Source of the DNA: Spongospora subterranea
Taxonomy: Eukaryota; Endomyxa; Phytomyxea; Plasmodiophorida; Plasmodiophoridae
Assembly: GCA_900404475.1 (NCBI GenBank)
Contig: OUQQ01000319.1
Coordinates: 1-22,304, forward strand
Length of the DNA stretch: 22,304 nt
Reading direction: 5' to 3'
Shown: in pieces, positions 1-11,225 of the stretch
How positions within the stretch are numbered: position 1 is the first letter of the stretch
How the letters are laid out: the number at the start of each line of letters is the position of its first letter
Position numbers and translations under genes: made by a program
Notes under the pieces: model-generated
What the model was told of the DNA's origin: nothing
What the model saw: only the letters and a program-made list of their open reading frames with translations
Database searches by the model: none

Positions 1-42
1 GTCGTCACGATACCGTCGTCAACGATACCGTCGTCACGCGTC
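1..42. repeat. Short degenerate tandem repeat at window start
   Basis: Three consecutive units of 14, 15 and about 13 nt share the core GTCGTCA(A)CGATACC. The second unit has one extra A and the third diverges at its end. The array may continue left of the window. No coding or structural role is visible. Confidence 0.6.
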
Positions 43-151
43 AATACATATCGCGTCGACGCAGATTGTCGGACGTTACTACTGTACCATCATGTGAGAA
101 ACATTGCGCATTTGCCGACAGTGTTATGTGTTACAAGGTTCCGATAGGACT

Positions 152-174
152 GCACCTGTATCCCATACAGGTGC
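152..174. other. Perfect 10-bp inverted repeat (3-nt loop) upstream of the kinase gene
   Basis: GCACCTGTAT at 152-161 is followed by CCC and its exact reverse complement at 165-174. It lies about 60 nt before the preferred start codon of the kinase gene. If transcribed it would form a stable 10-bp stem in the 5' leader; as DNA it is a 23-bp palindrome-like site that could bind a dimeric protein. The structure is seen directly. Any regulatory role is inference. Confidence 0.5.
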
Positions 175-235
175 GGTATAAATGTGGCCAACTCCCTGTG
201 GGTCCATTACACTCTGGAAAGGGGCTCTTCTCGTC

Positions 236-1562
236 ATGACCATCACGGACGAGGACGAGAATCACACCCAGTGCACCGAAGCGGCTCGCCGCCTCGTCGA
301 CGGATGGGAGGATGCATCTCTGACGGTTCGTCCGTTATTAGGAGGTCTATCCAATAAGCTGTACCTGGTTTACGCCGATCCACCTGCTTCGCCGTCCACG
401 GCTGTTATGAGTTAGTATTAAAACCTTGGCTGATGCAGTTGGAATATTCTAACGCGTTGGCCTGTTTGTGCACTGGATTTAATCGATCGCAATATCGTCA
501 ACGTAGGGCTTTTTTGTACCTCCAATGACCTGGTGAACCGGGAATACGAACAGAATTTGTTCTTATTCCTTGATGAATGTGGATTTGGACCCCATGTATA
601 CGGTACTGATCAAATATGGAGGGCGGAGCAGTATTTACCAGGAGTCCCACTCAAACTAGAGCAGTTAAGCGAGCCAGAGACTTTAGCCATTGTCAGCGAT
701 CTGGTAGCCCAATTTCACGGATTGTCCCCTCCGGAAACAGTTGCACCCGATACGTTGAGCACGGTTCTGAATCAGTTGGATAAATGGGTTGGCGCCGCAT
801 TGCATCTGGCTAGCAAAATTCCTCAAGACCCACTAGCTGAGAGATTGCGATCATCAAAGTCAGATTTCGACAAGACACTCCGCCCACTCTTGTTGATCCT
901 CGATTCGCCCATTGTATTTTGCCATAATGATGTCCAAGAGGGAAATGTTCTCAGAAGTGAAGATGGGGATTTTTTTTTAATGTGAGCCCTTTTTGAGTGA
1001 CAAATCCTGATATCATAGTCGCTGATTAGTTTTCTATTAGTGATTATGAATACGCGAATTGGAATTATCGCGGGTAACTTTGATATCGCGGGAGTTTGTC
1101 TTCCCTGATCTTGTTCTTTAGGTACGATTTAGCCAATGTGCTCTGTGAGTGTATAATAGACAATAACGCAGCAGATAATGAGTCAGGGTTCTCCATTCGT
1201 CCAGAACTTAGGCCTACACAGCAGGCACTGGTTGGTGCATTGTTTCGCTATTACCGCTTCTGAATGTTGACAGTTGTAAAGGAACTTATGGCATATTCGT
1301 ATTTAAGTAGGTCGACTTCCCGTCCAGTTTCTAGCAATCAAGTTAAAGAGCTTATACAGGTAAGAAGAGTTCTGGTCACGATCTGTAATATTCTAAATGT
1401 TGTTTTTTTCAGGAAATTCTGTTATTTCAACCGGTATCTCATTTATTGTGGGCTGCCTGGGCGGCTGCTAAAACGTGGTCGTCGACCAGTATTCGGTTTG
1501 GCTATCGGCAGTACGCGGACGCCAGGCTCACACTGTTTGATCAGGAAATGACAAGGTCTTAA
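236..1562 (+). CDS. Choline/ethanolamine kinase, 6 exons, 343 aa
   Basis: Phosphorylates choline or ethanolamine with ATP, the first step of the Kennedy pathway to phosphatidylcholine or phosphatidylethanolamine. It is probably cytosolic. Exons by phase: 236-410, 507-981, 1041-1073, 1122-1234, 1274-1359, 1413-1562. Visible motifs, in order, are LLGGLSNKLYLV (ATP-binding loop, about residues 34-45), FCHNDVQEGNVL (Brenner catalytic motif, about 196-207), a choline-kinase motif reading IDYEYANWNYRGYDLAN across two splice junctions, and a C-terminal SHLLWAAW helix. QEGN and YRGYD resemble choline kinases more than ethanolamine kinases. An ATG at 182 is also in frame, but the one at 236 gives a usual N-terminus. 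The fourth intron (1235-1273) is only 39 nt and removes an in-frame TGA at 1261. Spliced, the spacing from the conserved PT to the SH motif is close to the family's. The gene is tail-to-tail with GPKOW. Substrate preference is uncertain. Confidence 0.9.
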
Positions 1563-1573
1563 TAATGAATTAT

Positions 1574-2773
1574 TCAATTTTTATTGTTTGCAAACTCGGT
1601 CACGTGATCGAGATCGCATTTAACACGATCGCCATTATCGAGGTCGACTTTCGCTTTTCCTCTGTCCACCATTCTCCTATAGAGCGTGCAGCATTGCCCT
1701 TTGTAGGGTCCAGCCACGCAAAGGAGTCTTAATCCTGGACGATCCGCCACTACTGTCTCCACATCATATTCAGTTAAGTCTTCAATCAGTGCCCCTTCAA
1801 TCATCACAGTAAAATGGGTTCGGGACGCGACATCGTAGACGCGCCCTTTGCAATTGTACCTAAGAAAACTTGTTGATTTGGGACGAACGTTGTTTCAGAT
1901 GAGTACAGACCACTTATGTGCCTTGTCAATGATCCTGATCGTTATGCCTGGGACAACCCATTTCAAGGGCACATCTCGCCTACGGCTTCTGTGATGATGT
2001 GAATCGTGCATTGCTGTATTGTCTTGCGCATTCACTCGTTTGCTCAAATGTGATATCGGCACGCGGACGGGGCGTCGGGTACTGTCGAGAATGACTTCGG
2101 CAGTGCCATCTCGATCAGAAACTGACGTCACGACTCCAGTTAATTCATCATGGCAGCCCTTGTCGATATGGACTTTGTCGCCGGCCTGTATAGATCTTCC
2201 TTTCTCAACCAGAACTTCATCAAGCCCCTTGACGTGCCTGGTCCTCCCTGTCTTCGGGTCGACTAATTCTGATTCCTTCCCATTCTTCTTCCTCTTACGC
2301 CCGGTCATCGAGGGCATCTCTAGTATTTCCGGGGCTGGCTGAGCACCAAGGCCGAGACGTTCACCACGACGAATATACTCTATCGGCTCTACAACTTGGG
2401 GATTGGATAACCCAATCGGCGTCCCTTTACTCCAACCCATGCCCGCCAACATGGCTGTGCCAAAATCTTCCACAGGCATGCGCTCGTAATCAGCAAACGT
2501 TGATTGCATCGGTCGGCAAGCATGGTCGGCACGATATTTGGCTATATCGCCAACCGCAGCGGCCACATCCGGCAACACATTTCGTAATAATAATGGGGTT
2601 GATAAATCCACACCTGCAGGAAAATCTGGTAATGGGATCGGGTTTACAGAAGCGGGTTTAGACACAGACGGCGCCCTGTCAGGCTCTGTAGTGAACGCAG
2701 ACGCTGGCGGCGGTGGACCGAAACTCGGGGTCGCCTTTCGAGATCGTACGGTAAATTGAATGGCATTGGACAT
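1574..2773 (-). CDS. GPKOW: GPKOW/Spp2-like G-patch and KOW domain splicing factor, 382 aa
   Basis: A spliceosome protein. Spp2/GPKOW G-patch proteins bind and stimulate the DEAH helicase Prp2/DHX16 at catalytic activation, in the nucleus. Two exons on the minus strand, 1911-2773 and 1574-1859, are joined across a 51-nt intron with a GTCTGT donor and TTAG acceptor. The junction gives an uninterrupted reading through KWYNCKGRVYDV. The G-patch is at residues about 103-146 (AMLAGMGWSKGTPIGL, then RRGERLGLGAQP). The first KOW is at about 195-245 and begins SIQAGDKVHIDKG. The second KOW lies at the C-terminus and contains VAGPYKGQCCTLYRR. A basic linker (GRKRKKNGKE) and an HHH/RSRRR stretch are likely nuclear signals. 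The protein is somewhat shorter than the human one but has all its domains in order. The stop is TGA. An AATAAA on the minus strand lies inside the last codons. Confidence 0.92.
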
Positions 2774-3658
2774 TGTAATGCTCTATCAGAAGTGAGAGCA
2801 AAACAACGCAGCGCGAGCGTATGGCGCAAGGATGCCGATATCCCTAAAACGCGGTGGGTGTGGGCAAGGCCGGGGCTGGGTTGGATAAATGACCGGCCTG
2901 GTCGGCGAAGAGGGGGCGCCGTTGATCACCTCCTTATCTGACTGGCTATATCATTAACATGACCGGGGGTCTCAGACAGACAGACAGACAGACAGACAGA
3001 GAGAGAGGGTTGCACTACTCGGGTAACACCATAAACTCCGTGACATGACCCATGTCAATGGAGCCGGATTCTTCTGTATCGCCATTGGACCGACAGGCTG
3101 TTTCGCCATCTGGACCCCCAGACGTATAACGTCAATCACGTGTTTGGGGACGACTGGAACCATATTCAGTCAACCGGTTTGTTTTATAGTTTTAAGTTAT
3201 CAATAGGTTCTATCTCGTAGTCAGTGAATTTCCAGTGACATGTTCAATCTGTTTCAAGTGCGAAGATCCCCTCGTCGTTAGATAATTATTCTAATCCATT
3301 TAATTACCAATCGTGACCAGGATAATCGTATCGCCAGGTCAAATAATGATCGGGTGTGTTCGAAATTCTCATCTCAGCTAGTACAGTGACAGCCTTTGTG
3401 TATTCTCTGGACGATGTCGATATCCCCACTGTGAATATCATCGAAAGCGAATCGAGTTCACGAATGTGGACCAGATTTCTACTACTAGTCAATAAAACTC
3501 CCTAATTAATATTCCCTCATCTCATAGACCCGAAACTGCGTTGACATTAATGAGAACCGCCTGATCATTAACAATATTAGGTCGGGGATAGCGATGGGCG
3601 TATAAGGCGACCACCGCCAACCGGGGGCACAGAACCATCCCAGACACGCCAGACCGCC
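2774..3658. other. Intergenic region; possible fragments of a small unresolved gene
   Basis: It holds the promoter side of the minus-strand GPKOW gene and of the plus-strand PHD gene. Short plus-strand stretches look protein-like: one starting at the ATG at 3052 and running to a GT donor at 3124, one near 3220-3280 with a CSICFKC motif, and one near 3375-3515 ending in TAA. I could not connect all three with consistent splice phases, so I do not call a gene. The remainder shows nothing I recognise. Confidence 0.4.
2973..3008. repeat. CAGA microsatellite followed by GA run
   Basis: Seven perfect CAGA units (2973-3000) run into a short GAGAGAG tract. It lies about 200 bp upstream of the GPKOW start codon in non-coding DNA. 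Simple repeat; length polymorphism is likely. Confidence 0.95.
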
Positions 3659-5090
3659 ATGAAGATGGCCACAGACCCGTCTTCCTGGGGGGAGTGCATC
3701 GCCAACCTCAGGGACGAGATCGGCGCCATGTTCGGGCCAGACACACAGCAATCCACCGCTCTGGCCGATATATCATCATATGCTCAGGCTGTCGCCGTCG
3801 TCGATTCTCTGATTCTCCAGCTGACCGATCTGAATAACGCCAAAGAACCATTATACTGTATATGGTATTTGCCGAATCCCGTTATTATTCGCTGCTCAAT
3901 TTATCCCCTAATGATCTTCATGAACAGCCTTCGTCCATATATCGAATCGATGATCGGCTGTAGTCGGTGTTATAATCAATATCATTCGTCGTGTCTTTCC
4001 CGATACTCCACCCAGCCCATCCCCGCAGCGACGAACTTCATCTGCCCGGTCTGCGATGGGTCAATCACTTCTAGACAAGCCGCTATCATTGACGAGCACC
4101 TCTTCCAACAATCTCGTAAATCCCCCATTGTTTTCACGACTGGAGCAGCAGCATTCTTATACGGAACAACTCGCTTGAACAGTTGCCCGATCTCGTGCCT
4201 CCAAACGTCACAAATCATCTGGCGAAATCCATGAACCCGTTATACCAATGTTGGTCTTTCTTCAACCAATTCATTTAGATTTTTTTGTTGGCTGACCATG
4301 TAGCGTCCAGTGAATCAATCGAGATCTACGACACGATCACGATAGTAAAGCCGACTTTGATTCCCAATCCGCAACCCGTCAAGCATTCCAAGCCGAAATT
4401 GGCCAATAAGTAATGAATGTTCTCGGTCCAGTGGAAACGGTTTTTGACTCAACGAATTCCGGTATTTTAGGAACGCGTCAAAGCCGGTTCCGGTTTTAAC
4501 CGATGGTTCGACTATCGCAGGTACAATTGAGGTGCACTGGATTTCGCAAGACGCGCTTATCTCTTGCTATCAGGTGAAATTCGGGATGTAATGGCCGCTG
4601 ATCCAGCGTTGACATTCACTGTGATCGCGACTCAATCTGGTCTTGCTGGTGGCCGTCATGCAGTGGCACATATCGTCAAGGTTTGCACCTTATTGATTGC
4701 CAATGCCATATTCCTGTTGTAAACGTTCTGTGAAAGGGGCGCGTGGCGAATATCTCACAGAGCAAAGTCGATTGTTTACAGGAATGGCTGACGTCCTATC
4801 AGGTTTTGAGTTGTCGCATTCCCTCAATATGTTCTTAACTGATCGAGCAGGCACGTAAAACGAGTGAAAGCGCTTCGGGGTCACCCACGGTCGTCGCTGT
4901 CAACAACGATGAGGTTGTTGAACCAGCGGAAGGTGGTTCCGTAATCACATCGGAAGAAGAAGACCTGAAACGGATCGGCGACACAGATCAAGAACAGCTT
5001 CTAGTCGAGACCAATCCGATCCCGAAAATTCCCAAGAAAAGATCGAGAGATTTCGGAAAATCTGTAGATGTATCGCATGTGGAATCGTGA
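3659..5090 (+). CDS. PHD-finger protein with Fn3-like region, multi-exon, partly resolved
   Basis: Probably a nuclear chromatin-binding protein; PHD fingers usually read histone H3 tails. Exon 1 (3659-3864) and exon 2 (from 3928) join to give a complete C4HC3 PHD finger: YCIC, then MIGCSRC, then YHSSCL, then FICPVC, at about residues 66-120. Later phase-consistent pieces are: a stretch ending at 4249 spliced to 4304 (intron 4250-4303); AAT-AA at the donor before GTAATG joined to an acceptor near 4470; a stretch reading GTIEVHWISQDALISCYQ, which resembles the B and C strands of a fibronectin type III fold; and a charged tail from 4851 to the TGA at 5088-5090 containing KIPKKRSRDF. Two links are unsolved: PHD exon to the frame at 4141-4249, and about 4600-4850, where two frames are both open. 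PHD plus Fn3 recalls plant VIN3-type proteins, but that is only suggestive. Confidence 0.6.
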
Positions 5091-5410
5091 TTTTACTGCA
5101 GGTTCTGGCCGTTGTTCACCACCAACCGTCTCTAGATTTTCCCGTTTTCCAAAGAATCACTATTCCACCCGAAACTGGGCCAACAATCGCATTTCGCTTT
5201 ACATATCTAACGTCAATATACCACTCTTCATGGAATCGCTTGTCGGCGCCTATTGTTGTCATCGAAATCGTCCTGATTCAATCGATCTGAGACGGCGAAC
5301 GTGTGTGATGTGCCGATGTGGCGATAAACTTGTGCAACCCCCTTGACGGGTCCACCTGACAGAACCTGTTTCGGTCCCAGGGAGTTCGACTCGGCGCTTT
5401 CTTTTGGTCG
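5091..5410. other. Intergenic region upstream of WDR35
   Basis: Between the PHD gene stop and the WDR35 start codon. One plus-strand frame stays open for about 65 codons (5087-5290) with a hydrophobic end, but it has no recognisable motif or splice link. I treat the region as the WDR35 promoter and leader. No TATA box or other element is clear. Confidence 0.4.
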
Positions 5411-8400
5411 ATGTTCATCTACCTGAGCAAGAAGATCGCCATCCCCAATGGCGTTCAACTGCACACGATCGCGTGGAATCAGGTCGACGGATGGATCGTG
5501 GCCGGTGGAGCGAACGGGCTGTTGAAGGTGCTGCAATTGGACAGCGGTGTGTCGACCGAAGGCGGCGGGGGCCCAGGGTCATCGGCGTTGGCCATGAACC
5601 AGACCCTGGAAGGACATACAGGGAATGTGATTATGTCGTCGTGGAATAACGCCCATCAGAAACTGACCACCACCGATCAATACGGAATGATCATCGTCTG
5701 GATTCTCAAAGACGTAATCGTCGTCGTAAGGACGGCGCCGTTGGGTCTGAACAGGATTGTGTTAGGGGATCTGGCACGAAGAGATGATCAATAACCGCAA
5801 TCAGAGTGTGGTGAAGGGTATGGGATGGAGTAGCGATGGCCGCCAGATCTGTATCGTCTATCAGGTACGACCGAGCGAGCAGCGCCATTCGTGTGTTGGC
5901 GCCATGGCCCTGACAGCAACGGATATGATATTCAGGACGGGGCCGTGATCGTCGGCAGTGTCGAGGGGAATCGCCTCTGGGGTAAGGAGTTCGACAAGGA
6001 GCTGACCGCCGTTGCCTGGTCCCCCGAAGGACGTACGATATTGTTCGGTACCGGTCAAGGTCGGGTTCCTCATCGAATATGGCGAATCGGCGTTGAGGTC
6101 GTTCGCTGTCAGGGTGTGTTCAGGTTCATAACGCGGCTGGGCAATACCTGACCGAACTCCAGCTGACGATCGCGAACGCGTCCCGGGCGTGGTTCATCGC
6201 GGCCATCGAATGGTACGACGGAGCGCGCGGGCGAATATCGCCCGATGCGCCATCGCTGGCCATCGGCTGCGACAACGGCTGGATCCAGTTCATGAGGAAC
6301 AGCTCCGATCCGCTCTACATCCTGATCAACACCAAACTATCGTCGTTGACCGCCATGAAATGGAGTCCATACGGGTCCCATCTCGCCGTATCTGGAATGA
6401 CCTCCACCGACTCCCAATTCCAAATATCGATATTTGACCCATTCGGTCAGGTCCGTTTTTTCCTATCCCAGAACTGGTTTCTGTGCGAAAAACAAACACA
6501 CACTGAACTTTCGTTGAATTATCCAGAAACTGTCGACACTTTCCGTACCGGGATCCTCACTGCCATCGTTCGCCTGGGATCGAACGGCCTTGCGTCTGGC
6601 GATCGCCGCCGATTCCTTCCTGTATTTCGCCACCGTCCGCCCATCGTATCGGCGCGCCTTCATCCCGCCCCACACCGTCATCTACAGCTTCCAGCGACCC
6701 GATCGCCCCGAGCAATGCGTCATGTTCTGGGACGTGAACATGGCCGAGAAGCGCATGAAGTATGTGCAGAATCTGGTGGCGATCACGAGCAGCTCCAAGT
6801 TCTGTGTGTTGGTGACCAAAGCCGATGCCGATGACGATTACCCCGAATCCTATGTCATCATATTGTGCTCTAATATCGGATCGCCCATTGATTCCAGATA
6901 TTGCGATATCAAACCGGACTATATCGCCATGTCGGACTCGTACATGATTGTCGCCGATACGTCGTCGATATATTCCTGGGTGTTTTCTGATAAAGGTCGT
7001 CCAACATTCGTTACGATCGCCGCCGCCGCTGATATATCCATCTACAGGATCGTCGACGGCCTCGTCCTATATCTACGCTCCCGTATCGGGTGGTGAGATG
7101 GCGCCAATATCCCGTCTGACACTAAAACACCGCTTCTGAACCGCGATCGTGTCTTTTTTTGTGTCAGACGAACGAACGGTCCACGTCGACGACAGCGCCA
7201 GTTCGAGTTCGACGCCGTACAGCCATAAGAGATCCAGTATCCGCCTGAGCCGATCCAGTAAGGATCCGATCGTGGCGATAACGGTATCGCAGGTGAGGGT
7301 GGGTGGGGGGTTTGTGTAGCGCCATGGCCTTGGCCGCATCTCTCATGTTTTCCCGGTTATCTTTAGGATCTATTGGTCGTTGCCCGTTCGTCAGGCCTGA
7401 TCCATCAGTATTCGTTGCCGTCGCTGGGATTGCTTCAAAAGTAGGTTCGCGCCCTATCTGGCGCTAAACGCCCTTTCCCAACACACCCTCATGGCCAGGA
7501 TCAACGCCGTTCCCAACGCCTCCATAATTCGTCTAAACTGCACCTGCACGACATTATCCGTTATCGATATCAACGGGTTCCTAACTCTATTGGATCTGAA
7601 CGATGCCGAAGGTCAGGGCGATCCCCAATCCGATCGCAACGTCGTACGGCGGAAAGACACGTGGGATATTTGCTGGGCCGACGACAACCCCGATCTGTTC
7701 GTCGTCATGGAGAAGACCCGCATGTACATCTATCGAGGAAAACAGCCCGAAGAGCCGTTATTCTGTTCAGGTCCGTCCACACTATCGCCGTCGTGTTATC
7801 GCCATCTTGGTTTCCCACACATCTGTTCAGGGTATCTGTGCCAGTTCACCGACCTGATCGTGACCTGTGTATCGCTGGACGATATCATGGACGATCCCCA
7901 CAATCCGACCAAATCCCATCTGGTCCAGGTCGACACCAAATCGCTCCGCGACACGCGAACGCTGCTGGAAACGGTCCCGATCAACGAGGTCGTTCGTCGT
8001 CTGGAATCAATCCCTCTCTCAATCATATCGCCCTTCAGGTCTTCCAATTCATCAGCGATAATCCTCATCCGCGGTTATGGAAATTGCTGGCAGAAACCGC
8101 ACTGAACAATCTCGATTTCATCTACGCCGATAAAGCGTTCATTAAAGCACAAGATTATCAGGTTATTTTGTCCATTGGTTTTCAAATTTCACAACGGAAA
8201 ATTGCGTTGTTGTCAGGGAATACAATTGGTGAAGCGATTACAGAAACAGATCGATAGTGGAATGCAGCGAGCGGAAGTTGCCGCGTATTTCAGACGATTT
8301 GAGGAAGCGGAAGAGCTCTATATCAAACTAGGCCATAAACACGCCGCTGTTGATTTGAGGATCAGATTAGGGGATTGGTTCAGGGTTCGGGGCGATATCG

Positions 8401-10152
8401 GACAATTAGTGATAATGTCGTGATTTATGTGTGTGTGTGTGTTCAGGTTGTGCAATTGCTGCAATCGGAGGAGTCGGGCAATGATCAGATGCTACAGCAG
8501 GCGGCTGATTCAATAGGTTCGTGATCGATCGATGGGGCCAACGACCGTGTCCGAACCCTGTTTTCAGGGGATTATTACGCCGATCGTGTCAAATGGGATA
8601 AGGCCCTGAAGTACTACATGCAATCTGGGAACACAGGTGAGGGATCTGGACCGCCGATGGATTGTTGGATTGATCGTTGGGGCGGCGTGGCGTCGCAGGT
8701 GGCGCCATCGAGATGGCGTATCACCTCGAGGATTACGATTGCCTGTACTCGATCATGATGGACCTGGAAGACGGGTCGCCGTTCTGCGCCAGGATCGCCG
8801 ATCAGTTCGCGTCCGTCGGTCTATCGGCCCAGGCCGTTCAATCCTATCTCAAATATGGCAATGTAAAAGGTGTGATCTGTCCCCTCCCCGATTCGATCCT
8901 TTGAATCGCTTCGCGTCCTGACCCCTTTCCGCGTTTTCAGGCGCCATCGATTGCTGTGTTCGTCTGAACGAATGGTCGACCGCAATGCAGTTAGCCGAGA
9001 CCCATCATTTCCCTGAGATTGAGGCGTTATTGGCTCAATATGCCCAACACCTTATCAAGAAGGACGACCCGTTTCAGGTGTTGTTCCCGCTAAACCGTGC
9101 TGTATTCGATGAATATATCTTGATTGAGTTTGCGGTGCGATAGGCGATTGAGTTATATGGTCGGGCTCATCGGTATCACGATAGCGCCACATTGCTCAAG
9201 AAACAGGTCGACCCGGCGTTACCGTTGACGGCCAAGAAGCTCCACGTCTGCGCCGCGCTGCAGCTGGACCTGGCCAGGAAACAGATCGGGAACATGGACC
9301 GGGAAGAGGAAAGGGAACAGGTCGGTAATCCGCCTCCATCCCCATCGCCAATCTCGCTCAAATTTACCCCCGATCAGGTCATCACGTCGTTGCTCAATCA
9401 ACATGTTCAGTCGTCGAGTGTGTCGTCCAGTTCTGAATCGCCATGGCATGCGGCTGAGGCGTATCACTTCCTGATGCTGGCGCAACGGGCGCTCTACGAT
9501 AAGTCGTTCGAGCTGGCGATGGTGTCGGCGCTGAGATTACAACATTACGAGGACGTGATCGATACCAAGGTCATCTACTCCACGATCGCATTGGCGTCGT
9601 TCCACAACCAGTTCTACGAGCAATGCAGCAATGCGTTCATGAAGCTGGAGATGTTGGAAGGAGCAAGTCAAGGTCGGTCAGGGAATCCACCTGGATATAT
9701 GGCGATATGGTGGTACAGCCCTCTGACCCATATCGTGTTAAATCAGGTGAAAGGGATTCCTATAAATCCCTGGCCTTCTCCATATTCGCTATCAACCGTC
9801 CTGTCGATCCCCCATCCCGGGAATATCGTTGCCCTAATCAGTCCTGTAATACGATGGTCAATGATTGGTAGTGGAACGCCTTCCCTCGATTCCACAACCC
9901 GATCCTAAAATTATGGACTGTCTGCCCTAGGAACGTATCTTGCCCAAGTTGCCAGACAAAGTTCCCTGGCTGTGTCGCCTCAGGCCGTTCAATATTCTCC
10001 TCAACTTCTAGGTCAGAAATGCGCTGAATGCTCTGGTAAATCTGATTTCAACATGCGGTTATAGCTATTCATGTGCTTGTTGTGATCACCCAATATTGGA
10101 ATCTGAAATGTCAAAGTGTCAACATTGCCCATTATGTCATGCTCCTAATTAA
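5411..10152 (+). CDS. WDR35: Intraflagellar transport protein WDR35/IFT121, 20 exons, 1187 aa
   Basis: A subunit of the IFT-A complex, which drives retrograde transport in cilia and import of membrane proteins. Exons: 5411-5713, 5766-5864, 5936-6059, 6113-6450, 6527-6995, 7048-7092, 7168-7292, 7367-7440, 7499-7770, 7831-7988, 8039-8161, 8217-8384, 8447-8516, 8568-8636, 8699-8869, 8941-9077, 9144-9672, 9747-9867, 9931-10011, 10065-10152. All junctions keep frame, and the total is 3564 nt. The start [13 protein letters not shown] matches the family N-terminus. Recognisable WDR35 segments are the N-terminal WD40 propellers ([39 protein letters not shown]), the alpha-solenoid ([47 protein letters not shown]) and a C-terminal cysteine-rich zinc region ([27 protein letters not shown]). 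Human WDR35 is about 1180 aa, so this is full length. Introns are 50-76 nt. No in-frame stop occurs in any exon. Confidence 0.97.
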
Positions 10153-11225
10153 TAATTTCCAATTCATCGCTTTATCAATACAACGGAACCATTGACCGAT
10201 ATCTGCTGCAAACCGTCGTACGCTCATCATTGGTATGTTGTGGATTATGAGGCGCCGCTCATAATAATCGGTCAGAGCCCCATCAAGGAGACCCAACACA
10301 CGGTGGATATCCAATGATCGAATAATGGCAAACGGACAACATGATGCGGATCGCATGTTAGCTCATTTGTGATGATGACACACAATCAGAGTATGGGTTT
10401 CTTGAAGATCTTCAAACTTTGGTTTTGGTGTCAGGGTTTTATTCCTTAAGTTCGGATTACTTTTTAAGCTTCATGATCATTTGAGCTCGTAGCGTTTTGT
10501 TCGCTGAAGTTTCAACCACAATTTCAAACAGGTGCTGATGCGCTCTTGCATTGAGCAAGTGTAATCGCCCGTCGTTGCTCTATTACTACGATAAGGCCTC
10601 GTGCCGGTTCGCTGCAAGCGGAAATGCGGGATTTGGTTTCCAAAATTGCCAACGCATGCCACCGCGGGCATATTCACAATCTATTGACAAGACGGTCGCA
10701 ATTGTGATTAAAGACAAACCAAATGTGTCTCAACACCGTCTTGAGGGGACCGACATCAAAAACAAAGAATGTGAAATTGACCTTTGGTTTTTTCACGACC
10801 TTGGAGCCAATATATTCCAAAGTTCCAGGTTTCAAACAAGGGCGAACACGAGATCGCATAAATAGGGATGGGATATAATTAAAATGGGGATTTTTTACGG
10901 GTTTGCCAATGATTCCACCCCTCTTCCAACATCAACTTCACTGCATGTTTTTTTCGAAAAAATCGAGATGTACGCATCAGGTCCTTTACACAGTCAGAAT
11001 TGACATACATCGCTAGAGGAGGCAGCTTGATTTGTTGATAACCACCTCAAAGCACCCATATCCGTTGCTGTATGAACATGTTCTACAGTTCTGATAGTTT
11101 AACCATATTAAATCAAACACCCGTACTCATAAGGCGATCGAATAATAGAATTGCCTGCAGACTCACACTATTCATCTCATTATTGCATCTTGGTGCCATA
11201 CCAATAATGTGGGTGTGAGTACCAT
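10153..11225. other. About 1.1 kb without a confident gene; minus-strand open frames
   Basis: Minus-strand frames at 10132-10356, 10477-10677 and 10674-10859 have protein-like composition, for example a stretch with LTDYYERRLIIHN and one with KKPKVNFTFFVFDV. None shows a family motif I recognise, and I found no consistent splicing between them. A plus-strand frame at 10551-10865 overlaps the latter two. They may be exons of an unknown minus-strand gene or a decayed mobile element. The final 300 bp before 11226 is AT-rich and is probably the promoter of the channel gene. Confidence 0.35.

Noticed and set aside
1..42. CRISPR-like repeat array
   Set aside because: The units are contiguous and short, with no spacers, and the genome is eukaryotic.
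3052..3517. A small zinc-finger gene made from three plus-strand fragments
   Set aside because: The splice phases of the fragments could not be made consistent, so only the intergenic region is reported.
4521..4680. Plus-strand frame with a DVMAADPALTF stretch as a PHD-gene exon
   Set aside because: No donor and acceptor pair connects it in phase with the Fn3-like exon upstream. The alternative, splicing from about 4590 to 4665, keeps phase.
8430..8443. GT dinucleotide run
   Set aside because: A short run inside a WDR35 intron; it looks like an ordinary pyrimidine/GT-rich intron end.
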